This document shows positions 7,778-17,223 of a DNA stretch of 64,000 nucleotides, in pieces. The notes under the pieces were generated by a model. It did not search any database, was not told where the DNA came from, and worked only from the letters and a program-made list of their open reading frames with translations. Positions within the stretch are counted from its first letter, which is position 1, and each line of letters opens with the position of its first letter. Origin of the DNA: Roseovarius litorisediminis (GTDB lineage Bacteria; Pseudomonadota; Alphaproteobacteria; Rhodobacterales; Rhodobacteraceae); NCBI RefSeq assembly GCF_900172295.1, contig NZ_FWFL01000002.1, positions 496,001-560,000 on the forward strand, in the 5' to 3' direction. A program made the translations under genes and the position numbers.

Positions 7778-9678
7778 GATGGCAATCCGGTGCTGAGAAG
7801 GGCGTTAAGCTGGGCGTCAGTGAAGGGTTTGCGCAGCACGGGTACAAGGGCAGTGGCAGCACGATGTAGCGGGTCATCTGGCGGTAGAGATGTCATCAGA
7901 TAGGCCGGACAATGACCGGCGGGCAGGCTTGCAATCAACTCGAGTCCGGTCTTGTCGCCTTCAAGCGAGATATCTGACAAGAGGGCCGAGATTTCTGAAA
8001 GCTCGGACAGTAGGGACAAAGCCTCGTCCACGCTGGCGGCCTCGATTACCGAATGACCGGCTTCGCGCAACATTTCACGCACGGTTGAACGCAAATCAGG
8101 GCTGTCTTCAACCAGCAGGATAAGACCGGGGGCACTGTGTAGATTGACCGGGCGAAGGGGCAGGCGCAGGGTGACGCGGCCGCCGGTATCGGTGTTGGAC
8201 AGGTGCACCTGTCCTCCGGCCAGTTTGGTCATGTCATAGACCATGGACAGGCCCAGCCCCGAACCTTCGCCGCCCTTGGTGGTAAAGAACGGGTCCAGCG
8301 CATGTTTAAGCGCTTGTTCAGAAAAACCTGCGCCGGTGTCAATGATGGTAAATTCGATCCAGGTGCGCTGAACCGTCCGGGCGATCAGTTCAATTTCTCC
8401 GACTTCGCCACAGGCATCGCGAGCGTTAAGAACGAGGTTCAGAAGCGAATCCTGCAACATCCCGGTATCCAGCAGATAGCTGTCCCCGTCGGTCAAGTTG
8501 GTCACGTTGAAAGACACCCCAGGCCGCAACGTCGAGCGGGCCAGCGGGCCGAGGTCGGACAGAAAGGCTGCCAGATCTGTTGCCACGGGTTCATGTTCGC
8601 GATGGCCTGTCATATCGGCAATCCGGTTTAGCAGGCTGCCGCCCCGGCGCGCTGCTGCCAGCGTTGCATTGATCAGTTCGTCGGCCGCACCGGGAAGGGG
8701 CATGCGTTGCAGTTTGGCCTGCATGCCAAGGATAATTGTCAAAAGGTTTGCAAAGTCATGCGCCAGACCACTGGTCAGTTGTGCGGCCATTTCGCGGCGT
8801 CGGGTTTGTTGCAGGGCGGCGCGCGTCTGGCTTTCTTCAGTGATGTCCATCGACAGGATGTAGACACCGCCGGTAGAATGATCTGGCGTAAGCGCCACGC
8901 GGATGCGGCGCGAACTTGGGTCGTGGGTGAACTCAAAAACCGACGGTTGCCCGGCATAGGCCTTATCCAGGTGCGGCCCGATGACCGACCAGGGCTGCGG
9001 CCCCAGAACCTGCGCCGCATGAACGCCGATCAACTCGGATTTCGAGCCCGGCATGACCGAGGTCAGCCGCCGGTTGGAATAGGTATACCGCCGCTCGGCA
9101 TCCACATGGGCGATATGGGCAGGCATCATTTCGGTGGTAAGCCGGGTGCGGGCCTCGGACGCGGTCAGCTGGCGCTTGGCCTCTTCCAGAGCGGTAATTG
9201 TCGCCTCAAGCTGACGGTTGGTTGCGGTTAATTCCTCAGAGTAGCCGGAAAGCTGGTCTGACAGCTCCGCGGACCGGGCGCGCAGCAGTTCCTCCTGGCG
9301 TTTCGTGCGGGTGATGTCGGTATAGACGGTTACCCAGCCGCCTTGCGGCAGGGGGGTGCCTTCGACGCTGATCATTCGGCCATTCGCGCGGGTGCGCTCC
9401 ATATAATGCGGTTCGAATGCGCGGGCTTGATCGACACGGGTACGCACAAACTCGTCCAGATCTTCGACATCGCCGTAATCGCCGCGCTGCGCCAGATAGC
9501 TGATCGTGTCGGCAAAATCGGCCCCAAGTGTAACCAGGTTATCCGGCAGATCGAACATTTCCTGAAAGCGGCGATTGCAGACAGCCAGTTTCAGGTCGCG
9601 GTCATAGACCGTCAGCGCCTGCTGAATCAGGTTCAGCCCCGCAGTTGTCATTTTCTGCGTGTGGCTGGCGTCAGACAT
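7774..9678 (-). CDS. Hybrid sensor histidine kinase, PAS-PAS-HisKA-HATPase-REC
   Basis: 634 residues and no transmembrane helix, so probably a cytosolic sensor. N-terminal PAS (about 15-128, closing with VTVYTDITRTKRQEE), a coiled-coil stretch (SAELSDQLSGYSEEL... to 180), a second PAS (about 180-285), then the H-box GLAHDFANLLTI near residue 310. The ATP-binding domain follows with LVLNARDAC (N box), DTGAGF (G1) and GSGLGLSMVY (G2). A C-terminal receiver starts at LILLVEDSPDL, with phospho-Asp in ALLSDISLEGD. It overlaps the isomerase stop by 8 bp upstream and the response-regulator start by 4 bp downstream: a three-gene operon. Confidence 0.92.
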   Translation of the reverse strand: MSDASHTQKMTTAGLNLIQQALTVYDRDLKLAVCNRRFQEMFDLPDNLVTLGADFADTISYLAQRGDYGDVEDLDEFVRTRVDQARAFEPHYMERTRANGRMISVEGTPLPQGGWVTVYTDITRTKRQEELLRARSAELSDQLSGYSEELTATNRQLEATITALEEAKRQLTASEARTRLTTEMMPAHIAHVDAERRYTYSNRRLTSVMPGSKSELIGVHAAQVLGPQPWSVIGPHLDKAYAGQPSVFEFTHDPSSRRIRVALTPDHSTGGVYILSMDITEESQTRAALQQTRRREMAAQLTSGLAHDFANLLTIILGMQAKLQRMPLPGAADELINATLAAARRGGSLLNRIADMTGHREHEPVATDLAAFLSDLGPLARSTLRPGVSFNVTNLTDGDSYLLDTGMLQDSLLNLVLNARDACGEVGEIELIARTVQRTWIEFTIIDTGAGFSEQALKHALDPFFTTKGGEGSGLGLSMVYDMTKLAGGQVHLSNTDTGGRVTLRLPLRPVNLHSAPGLILLVEDSPDLRSTVREMLREAGHSVIEAASVDEALSLLSELSEISALLSDISLEGDKTGLELIASLPAGHCPAYLMTSLPPDDPLHRAATALVPVLRKPFTDAQLNALLSTGLPS

Positions 9679-10261
9679 GTTTCAATGCCCATTCCAAGGC
9701 ATCGTCAAGCCGGTCGTCACCCCAGAAAAGTTCGTCACCGACCATAAAACTGGGCGCCCCGAAAATACTGCGTCTGGCCGCTTCTTCGTTCGTGCGGCGC
9801 AGGGCCAGCTTGTTGTCGTCCTGCAGGGCGCGGTCGATCAGGTCGGCGGGCAGGCCGGATTGCGCCAGGCAATCGGCGATCACGGGCGTTTGCGAGATGT
9901 CATGGCCCTGTCCGAATTCGGCAGTATAAACGGCCTGGCAAAAGGCGACGCCCTGATCGGTCTGCAAGGCCAGTTGCGCCACGCGCGACGCCAGCACGCT
10001 GTTTTGCGGGAAGGTATCGGACCATGCGAGCGGCAGGCCAAGCGCCTGCGAGCGCCGCTCCATGTCGCGCCACATGTACTTGCCCTTGGCAGGATAGATA
10101 CGGAACGGCGAGGTATTCCAGCCTTGCGCGGCAAAGATCGGACCCAGAAGAAATGGTCGCCAGCGTACCGAGACGCCCGCCTTGGCGGCTTCTTTTGGCA
10201 GGCGCATGGCGCTGAGATAAGAATAGGTCGAGGCGAACTCGAACCAGAATTCAATCTGCAT
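9671..10261 (-). CDS. 2-hydroxychromene-2-carboxylate isomerase family (DSBA-like thioredoxin fold)
   Basis: 196 residues from the ATG at 10261 (MQIEFWFEFASTYSYLSAMR); the longer frame to 10633 has no support. The FEFASxYSY N-terminus, the Pro in LLGPIF and the closing GAPSFMVGDELFWGDDRL are diagnostic of the HCCA isomerase / kappa-class GST family. It lacks a CxxC pair, so it is glutathione-dependent rather than an oxidoreductase of DsbA type. Members take part in naphthalene-type ring degradation or in general GSH conjugation. It leads the kinase-regulator operon, so its product or substrate may be connected to what the kinase senses (inference). Confidence 0.88.
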   Translation of the reverse strand: MQIEFWFEFASTYSYLSAMRLPKEAAKAGVSVRWRPFLLGPIFAAQGWNTSPFRIYPAKGKYMWRDMERRSQALGLPLAWSDTFPQNSVLASRVAQLALQTDQGVAFCQAVYTAEFGQGHDISQTPVIADCLAQSGLPADLIDRALQDDNKLALRRTNEEAARRSIFGAPSFMVGDELFWGDDRLDDALEWALKHV

Positions 10262-10491
10262 CGGCAGCTTTACCCCTTTTGCTGGCGAAATCTGTGTGGG
10301 GTTCCACGTTTCTGGATGCGAAAGCTGCATGTCAAGTCTTCGCTTACGGACAGGGCGCGCTGTTACAATTCGTAAGATTTGGGAAATGTTCAGGAAAAAG
10401 TTGACGCCGACTGTGAAAGCCGCACCCTGTAGCGCAGGGAGAATCGCCCCTTGGGCGGTCAGATGTTCGCAACGCGGACAATTGGGAGGAC

Positions 10492-12471
10492 ATGAACTTG
10501 GCACAGTCGGCTCAGGCCGCCGGAGGACTTGCGTCCTTTCCGGCGCTTCTGCAACGAAACGCCACGCAGTTTGGCGATAAACCTGCGTACCGGGAAAAAG
10601 AATATGGCATCTGGCAATCCTGGACCTGGGCACAGACCGAGAAAGAAATCGAAGCGCTGGCGCTTGGGCTGATCAATCTTGGCGTCAACGAAGGGGATTT
10701 TGTTGCCATCATCGGCCGCAACCGGCCATATTTTTACTGGTCCATCGTGGCGGCGCAATCGGTGGGGGCGATTCCGGTGCCGCTCTATCAGGATGCCGCC
10801 GCCGACGAGATGGCCTATGTGATGGAGCATTGCGGGGCCCGGTTTGCGATTGTTCAGGATCAGGAACAGGTCGACAAGGTGATCGAAATTCAGGATCAGC
10901 TGCATCAGTTCGAGCATATGATCTATATTGATCCACGTGGCCTGCGGAAATATGACCATCATCAACTGCACCAGTTCAGCCATATTCAGGAACAGGGCCG
11001 TGCAGCGCGCGAAGAATTCATCACCGATCTTAAAGAGCGGCGCGAGAAGCTGGATTATGACAGCATTTGCGTAATGCTGTACACGTCGGGCACGACGGGC
11101 AAGCCCAAAGGTGTGGTGCTGTCGAACCGAAATATCATCGAGGCGTCCAAATCGTCCTCCGAGTTTGACCACCTCACGCGTGACGAAGAAGTGCTGGCCT
11201 ATCTGCCGATGGCCTGGGTTGGCGATTTCATATTCTCGATCGGGCAGGCCTATTGGTGCGGGTTCTGCGTGAACTGCCCCGAAAGTGCGGACACGATGCA
11301 GACCGACCTGCGCGAAATCGGCCCGACATATTATTTTGCCCCGCCGAGGGTATTTGAGACCCAGTTGACCAATGTCATGATCCGGATGGAAGATGCCAGC
11401 CGGTTCAAGAAATGGCTGTTCGACACCTTCATGGCACATGCCCGCAAGGTGGGCCCGGCCATTCTGGATGGCAAACAGGTAAGCGGATGGGACCGGCTGA
11501 AATACAAGCTTGGCAATCTGTTTGTTTATGGCCCGCTGAAAGATACGCTTGGTTTTGGCCGGGTGCGGGTGGGCTATACCGCGGGTGAGGCGATCGGGCC
11601 GGAGATCTTTGATTTCTATCGCTCACTGGGGATCAACCTGAAGCAGCTTTATGGTCAGACCGAGGCGTCGGTGTTCATTACCCTGCAGCCCGATGGCGAG
11701 GTGCGCAGCGACACCGTGGGCGTGCCCGCGCCGGGTGTGGAAATCCGCATCGCCGACAATGGCGAGGTGTTCTATCGCAGCCCCGGTACGTTTGAATATT
11801 ACTACAAGAACCCCGAAAGCACTGCCGATACCAAAGATGCCGAAGGCTGGGTCGCCACCGGCGATGCCGGGTTCTTTGACGAGGATAACGGCCATCTGCG
11901 CATTATCGACCGGGCCAAGGATGTGGGCAAGATGGCGGATGGGTCGCTGTTTGCGCCGAAATATGTTGAGAACAAGCTGAAATTCTACCCCAACATCCTT
12001 GAGGCGGTGGTTTTCGGCAACGGGCGCGATGCCTGCACGGCGTTTATCAACATCGACCTTGCGGCGGTGGGCAACTGGGCCGAGCGCAACAATATCGGTT
12101 ATGCCTCGTATCAGGAGTTGGCGGGCCACCCCAAGGTTCTGGACACGATTCAGGCCCATGTGGAAGAGGTGAATCGCAGCCTGGCAGAAGACCCGATGCT
12201 GGCGCATACGCAGGTGCACCGGTTCCTTGTGCTGCACAAGGAACTGGATGCCGATGATGGTGAGATGACCCGCACCCGCAAAGTGCGCCGCCGGATTGTC
12301 GAAGACAAGTTCAGCGACTTGATCACGGCGCTTTATGACGGGTCGGATGAAATTTTCACCAAAACCGAAGTGACCTATGAGGATGGCCGCAAAGGATCAA
12401 TCAGCGCGACGTTGCAGATCCGCGATGCCGCCGTGGTGCCGGTTCAAACGCAGAAGGTGGCGGCGGAATGA
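10492..12471 (+). CDS. Long-chain-type acyl-CoA ligase (AMP-binding) leading the Liv-type cassette
   Basis: 659 residues, ANL superfamily. The ATP-binding signature YTSGTTGKPKGVVLS is near residue 203, the adenylate motif LYGQTEAS near residue 384, the hinge aspartate in GWVATGDAGFF near 461 and the RAKD/K region at 472-480. Length and the large insert match the long-chain/bubblegum FadD15-like group. It activates a carboxylic acid as acyl-CoA. The stop overlaps the ATPase gene by 4 bp, so the ligase is the first gene of a seven-gene transporter operon: vectorial import with activation on entry (inference). SD TTGGGAGGAC lies just upstream. Confidence 0.9.
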   Translation: MNLAQSAQAAGGLASFPALLQRNATQFGDKPAYREKEYGIWQSWTWAQTEKEIEALALGLINLGVNEGDFVAIIGRNRPYFYWSIVAAQSVGAIPVPLYQDAAADEMAYVMEHCGARFAIVQDQEQVDKVIEIQDQLHQFEHMIYIDPRGLRKYDHHQLHQFSHIQEQGRAAREEFITDLKERREKLDYDSICVMLYTSGTTGKPKGVVLSNRNIIEASKSSSEFDHLTRDEEVLAYLPMAWVGDFIFSIGQAYWCGFCVNCPESADTMQTDLREIGPTYYFAPPRVFETQLTNVMIRMEDASRFKKWLFDTFMAHARKVGPAILDGKQVSGWDRLKYKLGNLFVYGPLKDTLGFGRVRVGYTAGEAIGPEIFDFYRSLGINLKQLYGQTEASVFITLQPDGEVRSDTVGVPAPGVEIRIADNGEVFYRSPGTFEYYYKNPESTADTKDAEGWVATGDAGFFDEDNGHLRIIDRAKDVGKMADGSLFAPKYVENKLKFYPNILEAVVFGNGRDACTAFINIDLAAVGNWAERNNIGYASYQELAGHPKVLDTIQAHVEEVNRSLAEDPMLAHTQVHRFLVLHKELDADDGEMTRTRKVRRRIVEDKFSDLITALYDGSDEIFTKTEVTYEDGRKGSISATLQIRDAAVVPVQTQKVAAE

Positions 12472-13289
12472 AAGACGTGAACACAGAAGGATATACCACC
12501 GAGGATGGCCGCAAAATCGGCGGCGTCGTGATGGAGATGAAGAACATCACGCTGCGGTTTGGCGGGGTGGCTGCGATTACCGATATCAGTTTTGATATCC
12601 GCGAGGGCGAGATCCGCGCGATCATCGGGCCCAATGGCGCGGGCAAGTCGAGCATGCTGAACGTGATCTCGGGCTTTTATGTGCCACAAGAGGGCGAGGT
12701 CTGGTACAAGGGCAGCCGCCGACCGCCGATGAAGCCGTTTGAGGTGGCGCGTCAGGGCATTGCGCGGACGTTTCAGAATATCGCCCTGTTCGAAGGCATG
12801 ACCGTGCTGGACAACGTCATGACCGGCCGTATCCGGCAGATGAACGCCGGGTTGCTGTCGCAGGCAATCTGGAAAGGTAAGGCCGAGAAGGAAGAGACCG
12901 AGAACCGTGCCGCGGTAGAGCGGGTGATTGATTTTCTCGAAATCCAGCACATCCGCAAAACCCCGGTGGGACGCCTGCCTTATGGTTTGAAAAAGCGGGT
13001 CGAGCTGGCCCGCGCGCTGGCCGCCGAGCCGTCAATCCTGCTGTTGGACGAGCCGATGGCGGGCATGAACGTCGAGGAAAAAGAGGACATGAGCCGCTTT
13101 ATTCTGGACGTGAACGACGAATTTGGCACCACGATTGCCCTGATCGAGCATGACATGGGCGTGGTCATGGACCTGAGTGACCGGGTGGTGGTGATGGATT
13201 ACGGCAAGAAGATCGGCGATGGCAGCCCGGATGAGGTGCGCAACAATCAGGCTGTGATTGATGCCTACCTGGGGGTTGCACATGACTGA
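12468..13289 (+). CDS. livG: ABC transporter ATPase, LivG type
   Basis: 273 residues. Walker A GPNGAGKSS, signature YGLKKRVELARAL, Walker B ILLLDEPMAGMN and the BCA_ABC C-terminal extension ending in NNQAVIDAYLGVAHD, which defines the LivG/BraF subgroup. It energises import through the two permeases downstream. ATGA overlap with the ligase gene. A 95-bp gap with a strong hairpin separates it from the permease gene. Cassettes with this ligase are usually annotated for branched-chain amino acids, but the ligase suggests a carboxylic or fatty acid substrate. Confidence 0.93.
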   Translation: MKDVNTEGYTTEDGRKIGGVVMEMKNITLRFGGVAAITDISFDIREGEIRAIIGPNGAGKSSMLNVISGFYVPQEGEVWYKGSRRPPMKPFEVARQGIARTFQNIALFEGMTVLDNVMTGRIRQMNAGLLSQAIWKGKAEKEETENRAAVERVIDFLEIQHIRKTPVGRLPYGLKKRVELARALAAEPSILLLDEPMAGMNVEEKEDMSRFILDVNDEFGTTIALIEHDMGVVMDLSDRVVVMDYGKKIGDGSPDEVRNNQAVIDAYLGVAHD

Positions 13290-13308
13290 TGCGCTGACAG
13301 ATGCCGGG

Positions 13309-13361
13309 ATTTTCCCCCGGCCCGCCGCCCACCCACCCGCCCCGGCGCGCCGGGGGAAAAT
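13309..13361. repeat. Inverted repeat between livG and livH
   Basis: A perfect 13-bp inverted repeat: ATTTTCCCCCGGC at 13309-13321 and its complement at 13349-13361, with a 27-nt C-rich loop. The stem would be very stable in RNA and sits between two genes of the same operon, so a differential-stability or attenuation element is more likely than a full terminator; there is no clean T-tract after it. Confidence 0.7.
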
Positions 13362-13384
13362 TGTATTGAACGGAGACCCTAGCC

Positions 13385-14374
13385 ATGCCTGAGCAGCTGA
13401 TATTCGGAATGGAAGTCTTCCTGAACGGGCTGATGGCCGGGGTGCTTTATGCGCTGGTGGCCCTTGGATTCGTGCTGATCTTCAAGGCCTCGGGCATCTT
13501 CAACTATGCTCAGGGCGTCATGGCCTTGTTTGCGGCGCTCACACTGGTGGGGATCATGGAGGGGCAGGTACCCTTCAGCCACCTGATCAACGCTGTATTT
13601 GGCACCGAGGTACACCATTTCGGCTGGCATGTGCCTGCGTTGGCGGCGATTTTCCTGACGATGGTGGTCATGATATTGATGGCCTGGATCGTCAACAAGC
13701 TGATCTTCAGGCATCTGGTCAACCAGGAACCGATCATTCTGTTCATGGCGACCATCGGCCTTGCCTATTTCCTGGAAGGCTTTGGTGACATGATGTGGGG
13801 CAGCGATATCAAGAAACTGGACGTGGGCCTGCCGCAGGGGATCAACGGGTGGATCGACGAGAAAACGTTCAACATCTTCGACTACGGATTCTTTATCGAC
13901 AACCTGGATATCGTGGCAACCGTTGTCGCGGCATTGCTGGTGGTGGCCCTGGTGATCTTTGCGCAATACTCAAAGCAGGGCCGGGCCATGCGTGCGGTGG
14001 CCGACGATCATCAGGCGGCGCTGTCGGTCGGCATTTCACTAAGCTTCATCTGGGTGATGGTGTGGTCACTGGCCGGTTTCGTGGCGCTGGTGGCGGGTAT
14101 CGTGTGGGGCACGAAATCGGGTGTTCAGTTCTCGCTGTCGCTGATCGCGCTCAAGGCGCTGCCGGTGCTGATGCTGGGCGGCTTTACCTCGATCCCCGGC
14201 GCCATTGTGGGCGGGCTGATCATTGGGGTGGGCGAGAAGGTTTTCGAATTTGCCATCGGCGCGCCCTATCTGGGTGGTGCGACCGAGATCTGGTTTGCCT
14301 ATGTCCTGGCGCTGGTCTTTTTGGTTTTCCGGCCGCAGGGATTGTTCGGGGAGAAGATCATTGAGCGGGTTTGA
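13385..14374 (+). CDS. livH: Branched-chain-type ABC permease, LivH type
   Basis: 329 residues, about eight transmembrane helices. The LivH-type features are the N-terminal NGLMAGVLYALVALGFVLIFKASGIFNYAQG and the GLLxAxADN-like EAA loop region (GRAMRAVADDHQAALSVGI), with the closing VFRPQGLFGEKIIERV. SD GGAGACC is at proper spacing. It pairs with the LivM-type permease two genes downstream to form the translocation pore. Slightly longer than E. coli LivH because of a periplasmic insert around 60-90. Confidence 0.92.
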   Translation: MPEQLIFGMEVFLNGLMAGVLYALVALGFVLIFKASGIFNYAQGVMALFAALTLVGIMEGQVPFSHLINAVFGTEVHHFGWHVPALAAIFLTMVVMILMAWIVNKLIFRHLVNQEPIILFMATIGLAYFLEGFGDMMWGSDIKKLDVGLPQGINGWIDEKTFNIFDYGFFIDNLDIVATVVAALLVVALVIFAQYSKQGRAMRAVADDHQAALSVGISLSFIWVMVWSLAGFVALVAGIVWGTKSGVQFSLSLIALKALPVLMLGGFTSIPGAIVGGLIIGVGEKVFEFAIGAPYLGGATEIWFAYVLALVFLVFRPQGLFGEKIIERV

Positions 14375-14403
14375 CGAAACCATCCAGGCCAGAGGTTGAT
14401 GAT

Positions 14404-14658
14404 ATGCAAAAGCTTATTGCCATCGTGAATGTTATTGCCTGGGCCGGGTTCTGGTCTTTTGGATATCTGGCGCTGTCGGCCAATGTCGAGAACACCGGTC
14501 AAATGGTCATAGCGATCATTCTGGCCGCATTAGGCGGCGGGGTGGGTATGCTCGCATATTTCTGGCTGGTGCGGCATTCGGAGAAAACGGGCTATGCCAA
14601 ACGACCGAATCGCGCGGCAAAGCGCGCAGATGACGAAACTTACGGGAAGGTTCTTTAG
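14404..14658 (+). CDS. Small two-helix membrane protein in the Liv-type operon
   Basis: 84 residues from the ATG at 14404 (MQKLIAIVNVIAWAGFWSFG), preceded by CCAGAGG; the in-frame ATG at 14371 lies within livH. Two hydrophobic segments (about 3-24 and 33-58) and a basic C-terminal tail (KRPNRAAKRADD). It ends exactly where livM begins (TAG then ATG). Not part of the canonical five-protein Liv system. No domain recognised; an accessory or assembly subunit of this transporter is a reasonable guess from its place between the two permeases. Confidence 0.75.
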   Translation: MQKLIAIVNVIAWAGFWSFGYLALSANVENTGQMVIAIILAALGGGVGMLAYFWLVRHSEKTGYAKRPNRAAKRADDETYGKVL

Positions 14659-15735
14659 ATGTTCTATCGCGAAGCAGGTGACTTCAAGACGACCTATACA
14701 GAGGACAGTCAGACCTTTCCGATCAAGTTTGATCGTTACAGGTATTATGCAGTGCTGCTGTTTGCCTTTGCCGTGGTGCCGTTTATCATCAACGACTACT
14801 GGGTGAACGCGGTTTTCCTGCCGTTCCTGATTTATGCGATTGCGGCGATCGGGCTGAATATTCTGGTGGGCTATTGCGGGCAGGTATCGCTTGGCACCGG
14901 CGGGTTCATGGCTGTGGGGGCCTATGCGGTTTACAAGCTGATGACCACTTTTCCCGAGGTCAGCATTTTTCTCCATGTGATCCTTGCGGGCGGCATTACG
15001 GCAGGCGTGGGCGTTTTGTTTGGCCTGCCCAGCCTGCGCATCAAAGGGTTTTACCTGGCGGTGGCGACACTGGCAGCACAGTTCTTTCTGGTGTGGCTAT
15101 TTAACCGGGTGCCGTGGTTTTACAACTATTCGGCATCGGGTCAGATTTCTGCACCCGAGCGGACAGTTTTTGGCGTGCCGGTGACCGGGGCCGAGACCGC
15201 ACCCTGGGCGGCCTATCTGTTCTGCCTGGTCTTTCTTACGGCCAGCGCGTTCATTGCCCGTAACCTGACGCGGGGCATGGCAGGGCGGAAATGGATGGCG
15301 ATCCGGGATATGGACATCGCCGCCGAGATTATCGGGGTGAACCCGCTTAAAGCCAAGCTGAGCGCCTTTGCGGTGTCCAGTTTCTTTGTCGGCATCTCCG
15401 GGGCGCTGTTCTTTGCGATCTATCTGGGTGCTGTCGAGGTAGGTGAAGCCTTTGGCATCAACAAATCATTCCTGGTGTTGTTCATGGTGATCATTGGCGG
15501 GCTGGGATCGATTTTTGGCAGCTTTGCCGGGGCGGCGTTTCTGGTGCTGCTGCCGGTGCTGCTGAAAAATACGCTGGTGGGTGGCCTTGGCTGGCCCACC
15601 GATCTGGCGGCGCATCTGGAATTCATCATCGTAGGTGCGATGATCATCATCTTCCTGATTGCCGAACCGCATGGGCTGGCGCAGCTGTGGCGCGTGGCCA
15701 AGGAAAAACTGAGACTTTGGCCATTCCCACATTAG
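14659..15735 (+). CDS. livM: Branched-chain-type ABC permease, LivM type
   Basis: 358 residues, about nine to ten transmembrane helices. LivM features: AIAAIGLNILVGYCGQVSLGTGGFMAVGAY (the NLLxGYxGQxSxGHxAF motif), the EAA-like GRKWMAIRDMDIAAEIIGVNPLKAKLSAFAVS and GGLGSIFGSFAGAAFL. A soluble N-terminal stretch of some 30 residues precedes the first helix. Start is directly after the small gene's stop with GGGAAGG as SD. Partner of LivH. Confidence 0.92.
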   Translation: MFYREAGDFKTTYTEDSQTFPIKFDRYRYYAVLLFAFAVVPFIINDYWVNAVFLPFLIYAIAAIGLNILVGYCGQVSLGTGGFMAVGAYAVYKLMTTFPEVSIFLHVILAGGITAGVGVLFGLPSLRIKGFYLAVATLAAQFFLVWLFNRVPWFYNYSASGQISAPERTVFGVPVTGAETAPWAAYLFCLVFLTASAFIARNLTRGMAGRKWMAIRDMDIAAEIIGVNPLKAKLSAFAVSSFFVGISGALFFAIYLGAVEVGEAFGINKSFLVLFMVIIGGLGSIFGSFAGAAFLVLLPVLLKNTLVGGLGWPTDLAAHLEFIIVGAMIIIFLIAEPHGLAQLWRVAKEKLRLWPFPH

Positions 15736-15812
15736 GGGCATGGCTTTGGAGTGTGGCGGGGTGACCCCCGCCCTGCGTAACATTGGGAAAAACCAAGGGA
15801 GGTACTAAACCA

Positions 15813-17096
15813 ATGAAATTGAAACTAGCAACTGCTGCACTAGCAGCTGTGATCGCTGCGGGGCCGGCGTTGGCGGACCTGACGTTCAGCGCGCTGAGCT
15901 ACCGGACGGGCCCTTATGCGGCCAACGGTATCCCGTTTGCGGATGGCTATATTGATTACTTCACCCTGCTGAACGAGCGGGATGGCGGGATCAACGGCGA
16001 GAAGGTCAACATCGTTGAATGTGAAACCGGCTATAACACCGAAAAAGGCGTGGAATGCTACGAGTCGACCAAAGGCTCGGGCGCACTTGTCTACCAGCCG
16101 CTGTCGACCGGTATCACCTATCAGCTGATCCCCAAAGTGACATCGGACAACATCCCGCTGCACTCGATGGGTTACGGACGCACCTCGGCCAAGAACGGTG
16201 CGGTGTTCCGCAACATCTTCAACTATCCCGCCAACTACTGGGACGGGGCCAGCCACGCCGTCACGCATATTCTTGACCTCAACGGTGGCGATATCAGCGG
16301 CAAGAAAATCGCGCTGGTCTATCACAACTCTGCCTATGGCAAAGAGCCGATCCGCACACTGGAAGAGCTGGCCAAAAAGCACGGTTACGAGCTGACCCTG
16401 CTGCCGGTCGACCACCCCGGTCAGGAGCAGAAGTCGCAATGGCTCCAGATCCGTCGCGAAAAGCCCGACTATGTTCTGATGTGGGGCTGGGGCGTGATGA
16501 ACCAGGTTGCCGTTCAGGAAGCTGCGAACATCCGTTTCCCGATGGAAAACTTCATCGGTATCTGGTGGTCTGGCTCTGAAAACGACGTGCTGCCCGCCGG
16601 TGCTGGTGCGGATGGCTATAAGGCGCTGACTTTCCACAACCTGGGCAATGACTACCCGGTTTATGCCGATCTGCAGAAATATGTTGTAGATGCGGGCAAA
16701 GCGGCCGGTGCCGGCGATCAGCTGGGCACAGCGCTGTATAACCGGGGCATGTATGCTGCGATGCTGGCGGCTGAAGCGGCCAAGACAGCGCAAGACATTC
16801 ATGGCACCACGGCGATCACCCCGGCGATGATGCGCGATGGCATGGAAAACCTGGAAATGACCGAAGCAAAGATGGCCGCGCTTGGCCTGCCAAAGTTTGG
16901 TCCTGAGTTCAAGGTGAACTGCGAAAACCACGGTGGTAACGGCTATGGTGCCGTGGCGCAGTGGGATGCGACGACGGGTAAGTGGAGCCTGATCACCGAC
17001 TACTTCCAGTCGGATCAGGAAATTCTGCAGCCGCTGATCGAAGAAGATTCGGCTGCCTATGCCGCCGAAAACGGCATCACGCCGGACTGCAAATGA
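15813..17096 (+). CDS. Periplasmic binding protein of the Liv-type ABC importer
   Basis: 427 residues from the ATG at 15813, after a strong SD (AGGGAGG). Signal peptide MKLKLATAALAAVIAAGPALA. Type I periplasmic-binding fold of the LivK/Peripla_BP_6 family: LSYRTGPYAANGIPFADGY at the N-terminus, then INGEKVNIVECETGYN, and KIALVYHNSAYGKEPIR at the hinge. Longer than LivJ/LivK (about 345 residues), like the binding proteins of the ligase-linked cassettes. The ligand is not readable. A stem-loop follows the stop and may stabilise this transcript over the downstream ATPase gene. Confidence 0.92.
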   Translation: MKLKLATAALAAVIAAGPALADLTFSALSYRTGPYAANGIPFADGYIDYFTLLNERDGGINGEKVNIVECETGYNTEKGVECYESTKGSGALVYQPLSTGITYQLIPKVTSDNIPLHSMGYGRTSAKNGAVFRNIFNYPANYWDGASHAVTHILDLNGGDISGKKIALVYHNSAYGKEPIRTLEELAKKHGYELTLLPVDHPGQEQKSQWLQIRREKPDYVLMWGWGVMNQVAVQEAANIRFPMENFIGIWWSGSENDVLPAGAGADGYKALTFHNLGNDYPVYADLQKYVVDAGKAAGAGDQLGTALYNRGMYAAMLAAEAAKTAQDIHGTTAITPAMMRDGMENLEMTEAKMAALGLPKFGPEFKVNCENHGGNGYGAVAQWDATTGKWSLITDYFQSDQEILQPLIEEDSAAYAAENGITPDCK

Positions 17097-17109
17097 TCAA
17101 CTGATCACA

Positions 17110-17141
17110 CTCCCGGCTGCGGCAAAAGCGGTGGCCGGGAG
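17110..17141 (+). terminator. Stem-loop after the binding-protein gene (attenuator/processing type)
   Basis: CTCCCGGC (17110-17117) pairs with GCCGGGAG (17134-17141), followed by ATTTAAGTAATTTTT. Position within the operon, before the last ATPase gene, suggests partial termination or 3'-end protection that raises binding-protein output. Confidence 0.6.
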
Positions 17142-17223
17142 ATTTAAGTAATTTTTGCAAGATAAACCGGGGCGGCAAGCCCTGGACAGGACGGGTACGA
17201 CCCGCTGCAATGGAGCTGACACC

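Noticed and set aside
15840..16931. 363-codon frame opposite the binding-protein gene
   Set aside because: Antisense shadow; the plus-strand gene has signal peptide, SD and family motifs.
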